Shown one piece after another: positions 1 through 10,799 of a stretch of 64,000 bases of DNA. How positions within the stretch are numbered: the stretch's first letter is position 1; every line of letters begins with the position of its first letter. The stretch spans positions 11,296,839-11,360,838 of the forward strand of contig CAMGYJ010000002.1 in the NCBI GenBank assembly GCA_946122785.1, written 5' to 3'. Both the position numbers and the translations under genes were made by a program. The notes below the pieces were generated by a model. It was given only the letters and a program-made list of their open reading frames with translations, did no database searches and was not told the DNA's origin. This DNA is from Linum tenue. Its lineage: Eukaryota > Streptophyta > Magnoliopsida > Malpighiales > Linaceae.

Positions 1-735
1 CAACTAATCGGAGTTAACAAAACAAACTCATATGATTATGATCCGATGAACGGAGTTTAGGATTCTCAAAATGGACCTTGGTGAAAGAGTGGCATTAAAT
101 TTAATACTACTAGCGACTAGGGATGGCAATCAAACCCATGCTCACGGGTATCCGACCGCCCCCGACCCGGTCAATGCGGGGATTGCCCACGGGTATCCGA
201 CCGCCCCCGACCCAGTCAACGCGGGGAATCCCCGCATTGACCGGGTATGGGGCGGGTATGGGTAAAACCCGCAAAAAGTTTGATGGGTATGGGGCGGGTA
301 TGGTTTTAGCCTCCCCCGCCCCATACCCATACCCGCCCCACCAAAAATATTTCTTCACATATGAAAAATATATAGTAGAAATGCAATTGAGTGGCCACCC
401 AAATCAAAATATAATTTATTTCTCTCAATTATCCCTTCACTCTTTCACTTTTTCCCCTTGTTAACAAGATTATGTTAGTTAATTAGAATTATTAAGCCAC
501 AAGCAGACAAAACTTACCAAAAATCGAAAAACGCTGTTCATTACGAAAAAATCGCTCGCCACTGTTCACCAAGAGACATGGTGATTCCCTGTGGTCCTAC
601 CTATGTGAACTCATGTGCATATATCTTTGGGAAGGCCAAGTGTGGCCGTTGATGCTTATATTTAGACAAAACGTGACCATTGATGATAGACCAGATCGGT
701 GGGCCCCTTAAAAAAAGAATACGTTTCTCGATAGT

Positions 736-1320
736 CTAAACTTTCTTTTCTCTCACCTCCAGAAAAACACGCCTCCCAAACCTTCTGCCCTTCTCTCCCA
801 TCTCGATACCCGATCCAGAACCTACCATCTTCGTAACCTCCGATCGACCAGACGCCTGCCCTTCTCTCCCAAACCTTCTTCCCTTCTCTCCCCTCTCCGA
901 AACCACTGAACGGACGGACGCCGGCGGGAGACGATGGCGACAGAGAACCTGGAAGCCAACGAACGACGCCCGATTTCCCCTCTCTCTCATCTCCCTAAAC
1001 CCACTTAATGGCATGCCGGCGAGAGGAGGTGGCGACGACAGATCCACCATCTCCCAACCCACTGAACGGACACCGACGAATGTCCCCCAATTTCACCTCC
1101 CTGACCGTTGAACAGCACGCCGGAGGGAGACTGGCAAGGGCTGATGTCCCCGGGAAATCGCGGGTTTTGATTTCCCCCCTCTCCCACGAACCTCTCAACG
1201 ACATGTCCTTCAACTCACTCGACGGCACTGCGGCGGACGACGACAGCGAAACCTCCTCACATCCCAGCCTCCTCTTTGATCCTCACCTTCTCCGACGTTT
1301 CGTCTCCTAGGGTCGTCCCC
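736..1320. repeat. GC-rich degenerate repeat block, possibly captured sequence
   Basis: This CT/GC-rich island sits in AT-rich DNA. It contains several decayed copies of units around CTCCCAAACCTTCT, CCACTGAACGG and GCCGGCGGGAGACG. A short open frame (1008-1310, plus) crosses it, but its protein resembles nothing I recognise and its shape follows the repeat. It may be a gene fragment or 5' leader captured by the surrounding Helitron. Confidence 0.4.
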
Positions 1321-4039
1321 AAGTCGATGAGGCGACAAGGGCAAGACATGCGGTGAAAATCAGATCCACCTCTACTGAGGGCTACGGCAATTCACGGTGG
1401 CACCTTTGATTGTTTGATTTCGGTGAGTCCACTATTTGGGGTTGGATCCATTCATCCGTCTTTTATATCAAATACCTCATTGATACCTTTTCTTCTTCAC
1501 GTCTACTTCACTTCATTTGAAACAAAGTAGAAAGGTTAATCTAGGCCAAACTAATTAATGTTGAATGATTTGCTAAACAACCCTTTAGTCATTTATAAGC
1601 TTAAGCGTGAAACCATCTTTGATGAGGATCCATGAGTGAGTGAGAAGAATTGTTTTTGCAGTTCCATATATATATATTATCAAGTAAATATACAAGGGTT
1701 CGTTCATGAGTTTTGTTTTGACAGTTAGAACACAACTTCCTCCCTCTTGCTAAAAGTTGTGGAAGCCTTTCCTTGCTAACTCACAACAACCTGCTTGCCC
1801 CATGTGCTTTGGCTTTCAAGTAATAGTCTATTCTTTTTCCAGACTGTCTAAAGGAGTTATGTTCTTTGACGCAGCACATAACTAAGGATGAAGAAGAAGA
1901 GGGACCAGGTGGTATCCACAATTGAGCGGTTTACCACTCTAGCAATGCCTCTACTCCTCAGATATGAATCAAATATAAGTGGAACAATGCAGGGAGTCGA
2001 GTCATTTGCGTGGAGAAAATGTGGGCTCCATTGTCCTTTTAGCAAGAGGTGAGTATGACATTTCACTTTGATAATTCCCGCACCTTCTTTTATGTTGAAG
2101 CATGGTCTGAACTAGCTTTTTTTTTACACAGACACATCTCTTTGATAAATGAGCAGCTTCTTCTTTGTTGGAGCATGGTTTGAGATGATGTGATTACATT
2201 TTAAGTAGTCCAACAATGATATATGTTACATGTTTCTCTTTTCTCTTTATGTCATTAGCCGCTTAATGGATGGACTGCAATTTCAGACTCTGGCCCGATG
2301 AGTTCTAGACAGACATTGGGTCAGAGTGAGAACAGGAGCGTGAGTGGAAGGGAGACAGTCATGGGATCGAAGCTGTACAAGTTGCAGGTGCAAGAGGCTA
2401 GGACTTCAGGTGACTCCATTTTTACTCAAGGGGGTAATGTCATTATTCAGTAGGTTTGTTTTTAATAGTTACTAGGTTAGGCATCCCAATGCTCGGGAAT
2501 GCGACCGAGGGGAGTGAACTGGCATTCTCTGGCTATGGCCGATTCCTAACGGAGGGATAATTTGGTAGATCGATGGTGACATGACTATGGTAGTAAATGT
2601 AAGCATCCGACTAGCTCTCTTAGTAGGTGTTCACACAACCTTTAGGAGTTTGAAGAATATATAATCAGCATTAGTTTGTGTTGGAACTAACTTATTAGAA
2701 CACATAAAGCTCTACACTTCGGGGATAGGAAAGTTGGTACCAACCGGGATTACTTTACGAGTTCTATAATTTTGAGATTACTTAACTAGGTTTCTCTTTC
2801 CTTATATGAATTGTTGTTCTTGCTTAGCATTGATGAATTATGCTTTGGATATGAGTTCTGACAATTGGGAGAAGTCCACGAAGCTTATTTAGCTTTATGC
2901 TTTTTGGTTTCATTTTGGAGGGAGGGATCCCTCTTTTATATCAAGCGTTTGCTATTTACTATTTCATAGCTTAGCCGGTGTAAATTCAAAGTACATTTGC
3001 AATGCTCTTCTTTCATTTCAAGATGTATGTTAAGAGGGAGTATGTTTTGGTTATCTAACATATGATGGGTTTTAATTGTGGAGCAGCAGCCTTTGTTACT
3101 TGCTTGATGAATCTGCTTGACATTTTTCTGTATCTTCATTAACTCGAGCTCTAACACCCATGTTGCTTGGTGAATCACTTGGATCTCTCCAATAGGCTAG
3201 GCATCCCAATGCTCTATGGGTTGATGCAATCATTGCCAAAACTATGCCTAAAAGGTCACTATCTTCCCGCATAATATCAGTATTGAACCTACCAGATACG
3301 TAATTGATGAATAGATTGTGTGTATCTACTTTTTCATGCAGACAGGGCTTCTTACTTGGTTTTGTGTTCAATAATGATTGCCTCACCCTTTTTGGTTCCA
3401 CCGGCCGGTTGATTGATAGGATGTTGAGCTAATGAAAAGAATTGGAGCAGCAACGACAGTTGACAGCAGGGCAACTAGAGTGAGATATGTCTTCTCCCCT
3501 AGCGTTGATTTCTGCTCTCCCTTCCCCAATGTTTACTGGTGATCATTCTTGGTTTCTTACTCATGAACGTTTGAATTGTGTTTGGTTTATAAGTACACTA
3601 ACTAAATATAATGAATATTGGTTCATACGAGTCAGATCATTTGAATATAATGAACAGATTGCTAAAGTGGCTGGATGCAAGACCGTAGAACAATTAGATG
3701 GCTACTTTCACTCTATTAGTTTGCCCTGTTTCTACTATAATCCCACCTCATTTACAGATGTAAGGCTTACTCATGGTGGTTTCCAAGTAGAGTCTAAACT
3801 CATGATTTCATTTCTCCTGTGCATTCTGTTGTGGTAGTTGGAATTTTTCACATATAACAACTATATATTAGATTTGTCTGGTAAAATTGTACAACAACTA
3901 ATCATATTCTACCCTTTTGCATCGTTATACTTTCTACATTCATATTGGTTCATACGAGTCAGAACAATTTATGGAAATTACAAAATTTAAACAGAAAAAA
4001 GAAAACACAAACGCTCACAAGCTAAAGACCAAATAGTCA
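1321..4039. other. Helitron interior, no recognisable gene
   Basis: The stretch has no long coding frame. Exon-like islands between possible splice sites occur near 1880-2052, 2298-2410, 3200-3255 and 3660-3770, but none could be assigned to a family. The string TAGGCATCCCAATGCTC occurs twice (about 2477 and 3199), and a string containing TTGGTTCATACGAGTCAGA occurs twice (about 3617 and 3943), so there has been internal duplication. Captured host exons are plausible but unproven. Confidence 0.3.
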
Positions 4040-4069
4040 CCCGCGGCAAAGCGCGGGCAAAGAAACTAG
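4040..4069 (+). mobile_element. 3' terminus of a non-autonomous Helitron inside the hAT
   Basis: A perfect 6-bp hairpin (CCCGCG 4040-4045, loop GCAAAG, CGCGGG 4052-4057) is followed 8 nt later by CTAG (4066-4069) and then T. This is the classical plant Helitron 3' end, which inserts between A and T. The 5' TC end could not be placed with confidence; it must lie within the hAT, probably between about 400 and 700. No Rep/helicase sequence is present, so the element is non-autonomous. Confidence 0.75.
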
Positions 4070-5212
4070 TTATTACTTAATAGATGTATCACAATAGAGA
4101 ATAATGATTTGAATGACATTGTACTCTACTATGATATGGATTAATGTATATTTTAGGATAAGATGCTTTGAATCGTATTAAAAATGATTGTCTCTTTGTC
4201 GACTTCATGATATAGTAGGTGTGTTTAATGTTATAATTGAAAGTCTATATGTAAAATATTCCATATTATAATGTTGGATGTACGGGGCGGGTATTACCCA
4301 TGGGTACCCGAAACCCATGGGTATGGGGATGGGTTTGCAAAACCCTCCCCCGCATGGGTATGGGGCGGGTATGAGTATAGATATTTAAAAGCGGGGATGG
4401 GGATGGTTTAGGCAAACCCGCCCCAAACCCGCCCCATTGCCATCCCTACTAGCGACTGGCCCGGCCTGTTCGCCGGATTCATTTTCAACAATCGTGTAAA
4501 CAATAATAACAATTATTATGTGATATATGTGTTTATTTGATAGTATAATTTTTTTTAAATTATTCAAATATTCTTAAACATTCAAAATTATTGATAGCAT
4601 AAGAGTATTCAAATTATGAAAATACTTGAATCATTCAAAAGAATCAACATCATAGTGTTTACTTTCTAACTTACTCATCAACTAAAATTATTTGCAGAAA
4701 TGAAAGACAAAATTCATGCAAGAGAACCAGCTCTTAAACATATGTTTAAAATACTATTTACTCGTTATCTTTAGGTCTACACGTTTCTTTTGAACTTGTT
4801 TGTGTTTTCTCCGTCATAAGCAACATCATTATATTTACCAATAAAAATGTTTGCATCTCATTAGTGATACATTTATCTCCATTATCAATGACCTCTTCCA
4901 TTTTAATAGTCTTCCGTGTTTTCCTACATTTCATTGAGCAACTTCATTAAATATTCCTTACTGTAATTTAACTTCTTAGCAATAATTTGATTTTGATAAT
5001 TTAATCCCATAGATCCGGATGGAATAGGCAAGCGTGGAAAATCAGACATAGATTTCCAATAATTATGCAATAATTTATCTCCATCGAATATATATCTTTG
5101 ATCACATTAGTAGAAAGATGCAAAATCCGAATATCACCGCTCAAAACTTACCATTTTTTGTGCAAAGTTTGCACCTAAGACATTTGGCAATGAATAATAA
5201 TTATTAATTAAT

Positions 5213-5325
5213 GTCAAGAGGTTGACCAAGTGGTAAAGTTGGGATGTGAACATCCATGAAATCATGGGTTCGAACTTTGGCGGCAACAACCAACTGGGAA
5301 AAAAGTTGAATAAGAATTGTGACAA
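5213..5325 (+). mobile_element. tRNA-derived SINE-like sequence
   Basis: A box A match (TGGTAAAGTTG, about 5231-5241) and a box B-like GGGTTCGAAC (5266-5275) are 24 nt apart, in the order and spacing of an RNA polymerase III promoter. The segment does not fold into a full tRNA and continues into an A/T-rich tail. A plant SINE is the best explanation; a decayed tRNA pseudogene is the alternative. Ends and target duplication were not resolved. Confidence 0.45.
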
Positions 5326-5920
5326 ATAAATTTCCTAATTTATAACCATAACCTGAAAATGCAACTTCTTTAAAAAAGTCACTCAACTTATTATCATTTT
5401 CCGATAACCCAAAAGCATAACATGCTTTCTGGATTCAAAAGAAGAAGAATTACAGCTAACATCATAAAACAAAATTCTTCAAAGTGTCTCTCCTGATGTT
5501 ATGTAACAACGGTCTAGAATGTTTTAACCTCATAAGTACAAACACAAGCTACGATTTGGTATTGTTTTTCATTACCAGTTGGTTTGCATGTCAATGTTTT
5601 CATTGTTTTGTCTTCAAGTTTGTTGATATATTTAAACATATACTTGATAGTTCTATATAAATAATAAATTAATCAAATAACTCAAACATTCTAATAACGT
5701 AATAATAAAGTAAAAATATTAAAAACTCAAAATTTTATATATTGACTTTTGAAATTTGATTTCACCATATTTGGATTTATATACATCCAACATTTAAATT
5801 TAGGAATTTTTATGATAATATTATCCACTTGGGGAGTTTCACGTCTAAATTAAAAATATGCAGTAAAATCCTAAACACTTTACCTAAATCACAATATGAA
5901 CCTAAACTCACACACCTCAC

Positions 5921-6870
5921 TTTTTTTTTTTGCCAAAAAATACTTCGTATTGAACGAGATAATCAAGATACACTAAAGTCAATTAGCCGACCAAAGCCAT
6001 GAACGAAAATCGAACCCTATCAAACTAGGAACATTGAAAGGGCTTTTCTGGCCACCATATGGGCCACCCTATTACGCGCACGTCCAACAAAACAAACACT
6101 AGACTGGAGAAAACATTGCCTCAACATCTTGATCTCCTCCAAAATTACCCCACCACGAGCATCCAAACATGATCCCTCCTTCACCTTGTCAAGCACCACC
6201 TTGGCATCACCTACAAACACGACGTCCTGCACCCCCCTATCAAGCGCCCACCGAATCCCGTCCCTCAAGGCTAGGAGCTCCACTAAGAAAGGTTCTTGCA
6301 CATCCGGATACACAGATGCATCTGCCCCAAGCAGCGTCCCCGAGGAATCCTCCAGAACCCAACCACCTGCACCATGAGAGCCTGAACAAACATCCCCATC
6401 CGTGAACACCCACAACGCCCCCTCCAATCATGCACCCCACCCTGACCCCCCCTCAACCCATCCCCAGAGGCAGAGAAAGACGTTAACCCACTACTCAAAG
6501 GCACCACCTCCCATTCTGCAACCTGTCTTCTGAGCTGAGAGAGCAACACGGCCGGGGTGAACAACGTGGAATAAAAAACCACCCAATTCCGAGCCTTCCA
6601 TATGCGCTAGAGGAACCTGTGGGAACCAATCTCCGCAACAATTGCCAAAGGAAGAATTGAAACTTGGGGAGAACTGGGGCACTCCAAACCTTACTCCACA
6701 AACCCGAATCCCAAATAGCAGGACCCAACTTAGCCTGAACCTCTCGACCCCGCCTACGACCTACCGCAAGATGGTATCCTGACTGAACATAATATGACCC
6801 AGAGAGTTCGTGATGCCAGGCCAGCCTATCCTGAATCGGAACTCTTGGCAAAGGAATAGCTCGAACAGAA
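5921..6870 (-). mobile_element. 5'-truncated L1-type LINE with target duplication
   Basis: The minus-strand element ends in poly(A), seen as T11 from 5921 on the plus strand. It is flanked by an 18-bp duplication beginning TAAACTCACAC (5903-5920 and 6871-6888; one mismatch). Only the last part of ORF2 remains: a zinc-binding RT-associated region (about 6495-6851) followed by an RNase H domain (6020-6427). Long target duplication, poly(A) and 5' truncation together show target-primed reverse transcription. Confidence 0.88.
6020..6851 (-). pseudogene. LINE ORF2 C-terminus: zf-RVT and RNase H domains
   Basis: The upstream part (6851-6495) encodes the WHHELSGSYYVQSGYHL and KFQFFLWQLLRR motifs typical of the zinc-binding RT-associated domain of plant L1 elements. 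The downstream frame (6427-6020, about 135 residues) is a complete plant-type RNase H domain. It has VFTDGD at the first aspartate, ELLALRDGIRWAL around the glutamate, VFVGDAK at the next aspartate, and ARNRVAHMVARKAL at the C-terminus. The two parts are in different frames, so the gene is dead. The surviving piece belonged to an endonuclease/reverse transcriptase that copied LINE RNA into the chromosome. Confidence 0.8.
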
Positions 6871-7299
6871 TAAACTCACACGCCTCACACTCTGCGCAAT
6901 TTCAAAAAACCACTTTCCCTAACTAAATAATGATAATATAGTAATAACAATATTGTTTGATAAACGATCAAAATCGTAGTCTATGAGAATATGGTTAACC
7001 TAAAACAACTTGATACCTCATGAGAATATAGTAAATACTCTGTTACAGTATTAATATGAATAATGAATAGAAAAATGAAAAATGGTAAGGAGAAAAGATA
7101 ATCCGACAGGAGACCATATTAATTGAAAAAATAAATAATAATTTAATGAGGTGGGAAGAGGTGGGCTTTGAGATTTGGCATATGAGAGGTTGATTCTTCC
7201 AACTTTGTTGTGTTCATACGTTGGCTTTTGGACTGGCTTACTTCGTCCGATATGATAATTAAATTCGTGGCTGTACTTTGGCGGATTTGAAAGGCCCGT

Positions 7300-7830
7300 A
7301 ATATGATGGTCTTTGAGTTCAAGGCATATGGTTGATGAGTCGGTTGATGGAATGGTTGGCTTTTTCGATGGGGCTCTGCATGCATATTCGCATGCGGTTG
7401 TTAGCCTGATCATCCAGGATGCTTATGGTGGGGTGGTATCGGCAAAGGCTGTGCGGTTGCACGGTGTGTATGAGCCTGCTATGGTGGATTGGTAGCTCTT
7501 CGGGATGACTTCCACTTGTGTGTGGCGAAGGGATTCACTTTTATGTTGATCTGTGGAGATGCGAAAGGGATCATAGAAAAAGTTAATGCCCGGAGTTCGG
7601 TTGCAGCTCAGGGTAGCCCCATCCATCGGGAGATTCAGGCTCTTCGACAGGAGTATCAGGGGTGTTAGTACAGTTTGTTGTTAGACAAAATAATAGGGTT
7701 TCCCATCTAGTTGCAAGGAAGGCTCTTGTATTGTCAGCTGTGATGTACTTTATTTTGATTTTTGTGCTTGGCTCCGTATGGAGTTGTAATCGTTTGATCT
7801 ATATTTCCTAGTAATGTAAGCTATCTTTGG
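7300..7830 (+). pseudogene. Degenerate LINE RNase H fragment
   Basis: The plus strand encodes GFFDGALHAYSHAVV, then after a stop near 7494 the remnants LRDDFHLCVAKGF and ICGDAKGIIEKV, then RVSHLVARKALV in another frame. These are the ordered blocks of the plant LINE RNase H domain, with several stops and frameshifts. A T-rich run follows at about 7830. It is a short 3' relic of a different LINE family from the 5.9-kb copy. Boundaries are approximate. Confidence 0.65.
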
Positions 7831-7874
7831 TTTTTTTTTTTAAAAGACTATAAAAAAGTTTGCCTTAAATTTTT

Positions 7875-8629
7875 GGGTTAATACCTTAGTTTGGCCCGAA
7901 CTATACACATACTTTCTACTTTGACCCGTGATATTGAAAATTGCTAATATGGCATGAACTATGTAGCAAACTTCGTCCTTTGGCCTGGAGGCGATTTTGA
8001 CCGTCAAATTAGACGGTCAAACCTGTTGACCGTTAGTCAATGTACACCTCACCTGCCACGTTAGCTTTGAGGACATAAAAAATTATTTTTTTCTTTCGAT
8101 TAATAATATTAATAATTATTATACCCAAAAAAACTCTAAAAATTTAATTAAAAGAACCAAAAAAACGAAGAAAGGAGGGCGCGATTTTGATTCTCGGCGG
8201 CGGCTCGTTGGAGAAGGGATACAGTTTCGGGGGAAGAAATTTGTTTTGGAGAAGGGATAGAGATTCCTTTTTTCCCGATTTTTTGTGAGAGGGGAGGGTA
8301 TAAATGGTGGCTAGTGGCCTTTTTTATTTTTTTTTCGTTCTTTTAATTAAAATTTTAGAGTTTTTTTTATAAGAATTATTAATATTATTAATCGAAAGAA
8401 AAAAAATTTAAAAAAATTTATTTTTTTATGTCCTCAAAGCTGACGTAGCAGGTGAGGTGTACATTGACTAACGATCAACAAGTTTAACCGTCTAATTTGA
8501 CGTTCAAACCCGCCTTCAGGCCAAAGGAGGAAGTTTGCTACATAGTTCAGGCCATAGTAGCAATTTTCAATATCACGGACCAAAGTAGAAAGTATGTGTA
8601 TAGTTGGGGCCAAACTAAGGTATTAACCC
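7875..8629. mobile_element. Foldback MULE-type MITE with about 285-bp arms
   Basis: The ends GGGTTAATACC (7875-7885) and GGTATTAACCC (8619-8629) start inverted arms of about 285 bp each (7875 to about 8160, about 8340-8629), leaving a unique centre of under 200 bp. A perfect 9-bp duplication TAAATTTTT flanks it (7866-7874 and 8630-8638), the Mutator signature. It has no coding capacity. The centre contains a GGCGGCGGCTCG island that might be captured sequence. Confidence 0.9.
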
Positions 8630-8638
8630 TAAATTTTT

Positions 8639-9748
8639 GCATAATTCGACATTGATATGTGTATGAAATGGCAACAATATGTATTTTATAAGGAACAACA
8701 ATTATGTTATCTAGTGAGACCTTATTCACCATAAACGATTTTGTATTCTCTTGATGTTGATACCTAGGAAATCATTGCCATCAATAGTTATTACTTATTT
8801 GGCTATATAATTCCTTCGAAAAATGTTTAGAATAAACACCATTAGTTGTATATGGAGTTTTAGGTTCTTGAATGCCATATGGACCATGAAACGTAACATA
8901 AAATTTGAAGTACTTCATAACATTCAGTATCTACTTTAAGATTTAAAATTTTAACAGATATAATTGAAACCATTTTAAAGGGCCATATATTTTATCTTTC
9001 ACAGTTAGAAAAACTAATAAATGAGCATAAGGTAGATAACGGTTTTAAAATTGATTGTCATTTACATCTGCAATGAAAAGGAAATTATCAATAATAATCT
9101 AAAGTGGGAAAATATAATTACCTGATTGAATTAAGGATGGCTAAAGTAAAATATGGAACAAGAATTACATGATCATTTTTTTCTCAACAAAATTCTTCAC
9201 CAAAATATCCTTCAATTGATTTACCTTTAAAGTGAAAACTCTTGCAAGGATCTTTCCTACTAGTGGTCCTTCTGAAATCAACCGTGTATTGAATTCTAGA
9301 CCTATTGGGATTACATGTAATGTAATAAAAAGATCTGGATATCATGCACATTTACAAATTGCCATAACATCATAAAAGCTTTCATAATATATAAAGGACT
9401 ATATGTATGTGATGAAGCTAAATCACATGTTCTCCACTCAAACTGATATCTGAATCACCTCTCCAGTAAGAATTCAAAAGACCTTAGTAGTAATGTTACT
9501 GTAAAAATCACATTGAGTCACATTGTTCTCACCGAGTCCATTCTCTTACTCACTGCAGAATATGGAATTTTTGGATGTGAATCATCATCGCGGCCTTCGA
9601 TGAGTGAAGGCTGATTGGAATTCTTTGTGGGGTTGGTACTTGCACCCTTCTAGCTCCACAATATTCACAATTATACGATGAATTTCTAATATCAAACACA
9701 TCAACAATTGCAGTAAAATTAAAACTCCAATATAAGGAATACATTTGT
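8639..9748 (-). pseudogene. Helitron transposase remnant (copy 1, C-terminal part)
   Basis: Minus-strand frames encode FDIRNSSYNCEYCGA (about 9690), the cysteine-rich start of the Helitron-like N domain, and further on YPDLFITLHVIPIGLEF and GPLVGKILARVFTLK (about 9370-9200), blocks of the Rep-associated region. The same blocks occur in copy 2 at 35.2-36.5 and 38.8 kb. Stops and frameshifts are everywhere. The intact protein would be a rolling-circle replication initiator/helicase. Confidence 0.65.
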
Positions 9749-9757
9749 AAAAATTTA

Positions 9758-9817
9758 GGATTTTACTACGGTGACATGCATGTCACCGTGACATGGACTT
9801 TTCGGTTGACCTAATCC
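9758..9817 (+). repeat. Left TIR of the 16.5-kb MULE
   Basis: This 60-bp end is inverted at 26202-26261. It contains the perfect 16-bp palindrome GTGACATGCATGTCAC (9771-9786) and ends in a GGTTGACC motif, a one-base variant of the internal GGTCGACC palindrome. The same end sequence caps the foldback element at 42764-43854. Confidence 0.88.
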
Positions 9818-10090
9818 AAAATGCGGTCGACCGAATTGACTAATTCATGTATGTGAGGTTCCGAGACGCGGTCGACTTCTTACATAATATGGTCGACCGC
9901 TTTGGTGGTCTAACAGAATGAAAGGTCGACCCAAATACCTCATAGACCCTTGTGCACCTAATAGGTCGACCGCATTATAAAGAGGTCGACCACCTTCACA
10001 CCGTATCCGTATTGGATACGGATTTCAACGCCAGAAAGGTTCCACAATTGGACAAGGAAACGAATTGGGTCTACCCATTCACGTCCTAAA
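9818..10090. promoter_or_regulatory. GGTCGACC cluster upstream of the Ulp1-like gene
   Basis: Exact or near copies of GGTCGACC lie at about 9829, 9869, 9891, 9926, 9963 and 9985, between the left TIR and the first TATA box. There is no coding capacity. By position these would be binding sites for a transposon-encoded or host regulator; the protein is unknown. Confidence 0.6.
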
Positions 10091-10094
10091 TCTC

Positions 10095-10102
10095 TATAAA
10101 TA
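10095..10102 (+). promoter_or_regulatory. TATA box of the Ulp1-like gene
   Basis: TATAAATA stands about 700 bp before the ATG and 124-131 bp before a leader-intron donor (AAG/GTGAGG, intron from 10226). The other two genes of the element show the same order: TATA-like box, short leader exon, intron, ATG. Confidence 0.6.
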
Positions 10103-10225
10103 CGAATATAAGTCCCCTTCAACGCCACCAAGTCTGAATTAGGTTTTTTCCGATTTAGAGCCTTTGTGAGGAAGATCGTTCCCGGTTGCTGTTGTACGTG
10201 TTGGAAGTGGTCGACCAGGTCTAAG

Positions 10226-10796
10226 GTGAGGTCGACCTAATGTAGCATTCACCGTCATCTTTTCTAATGCGTGATTTCCACCGTCTAATTTGATATATTG
10301 TTGCGTGCAGAATACTATTCGGTCGACCTTGACATCAACCAGGTCGACCTGACGAGACAATTCTTCGTATTTGAATTTAGGGCACAACACTTGGACTTCT
10401 GTACTTGCGAGGTAACGAAGATCAACCCAATTGGTCGACCTAATGTGTTTCAAGGTCGACCGTTTCTGTTTGTTTTGGTTATTCAACCTGAATGTCGACT
10501 TTGGATTTGTTTGTATGACTATGTTGTGCTTGAAAAGGTCGACCGCGCCAGATATCTGGTCGACCTATCCTTTTTTTTGGTTTAGTTTTGAACTTACTTT
10601 TTGTTGTTAATTGTTATTTTCCTGCTGGATAGGTCGACCTAGGAAGAATAGAGGTCGACCTTAATGGTTGTGGTAGTCACTATTTGTCTTCCAGGTCGAC
10701 CTAATAATTTGTCAGGTCGACCACGTCTTTGTTTTTTGGTCAATTGTAGAAATTTGTAGTTGAATTATGATTTGAATTTTTCTTTAAATTGTTTAG
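10226..10796 (+). other. Leader intron of the Ulp1-like gene, rich in GGTCGACC
   Basis: The donor AAG/GTGAGG and acceptor GTTTAG bracket 571 bp, and the ATG follows 3 nt after the acceptor. The intron holds about ten copies of GGTCGACC, many in pairs 21-22 bp apart (for example about 10320/10341, 10631/10652, 10693/10714). Confidence 0.6.
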
Positions 10797-10799
10797 ACG

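Larger units (their letters stand above)
118..4448. mobile_element. Non-autonomous hAT element with nested Helitron
   Basis: Terminal inverted repeats read TAGGGATGGCAAT (118-130) and ATTGCCATCCCTA (4436-4448), a perfect 13-bp match. They are flanked by an 8-bp duplication CTAGCGAC (110-117 and 4449-4456), which is diagnostic of hAT. Both ends carry G/C-rich subterminal repeats of the GGGTATGGGGCGGGT type (about 140-330 and 4283-4440), as is usual for plant hATs. No hAT transposase, BED finger or dimerisation domain is visible inside. Most of the interior appears to belong to a non-autonomous Helitron ending at 4069, so the hAT itself may be only about 0.7-0.8 kb. Confidence 0.85.

Noticed and set aside
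71..464. Several overlapping open frames at the left edge
   Set aside because: They arise from G/C-rich hAT subterminal repeats and have proline/glycine-rich low-complexity products.
3487..3837. Open frame in the Helitron interior, with a stretch faintly like eIF4E-family proteins
   Set aside because: The resemblance is limited to a few residues and lacks the cap-binding tryptophans; I cannot support the assignment.
9749..9757. Possibility that the 16.5-kb unit is a CACTA element, because of its CTAC-containing end and subterminal repeats
   Set aside because: The target duplication is 9 bp rather than 3 bp and the transposase is FAR1/MULE-type, so it is a MULE.
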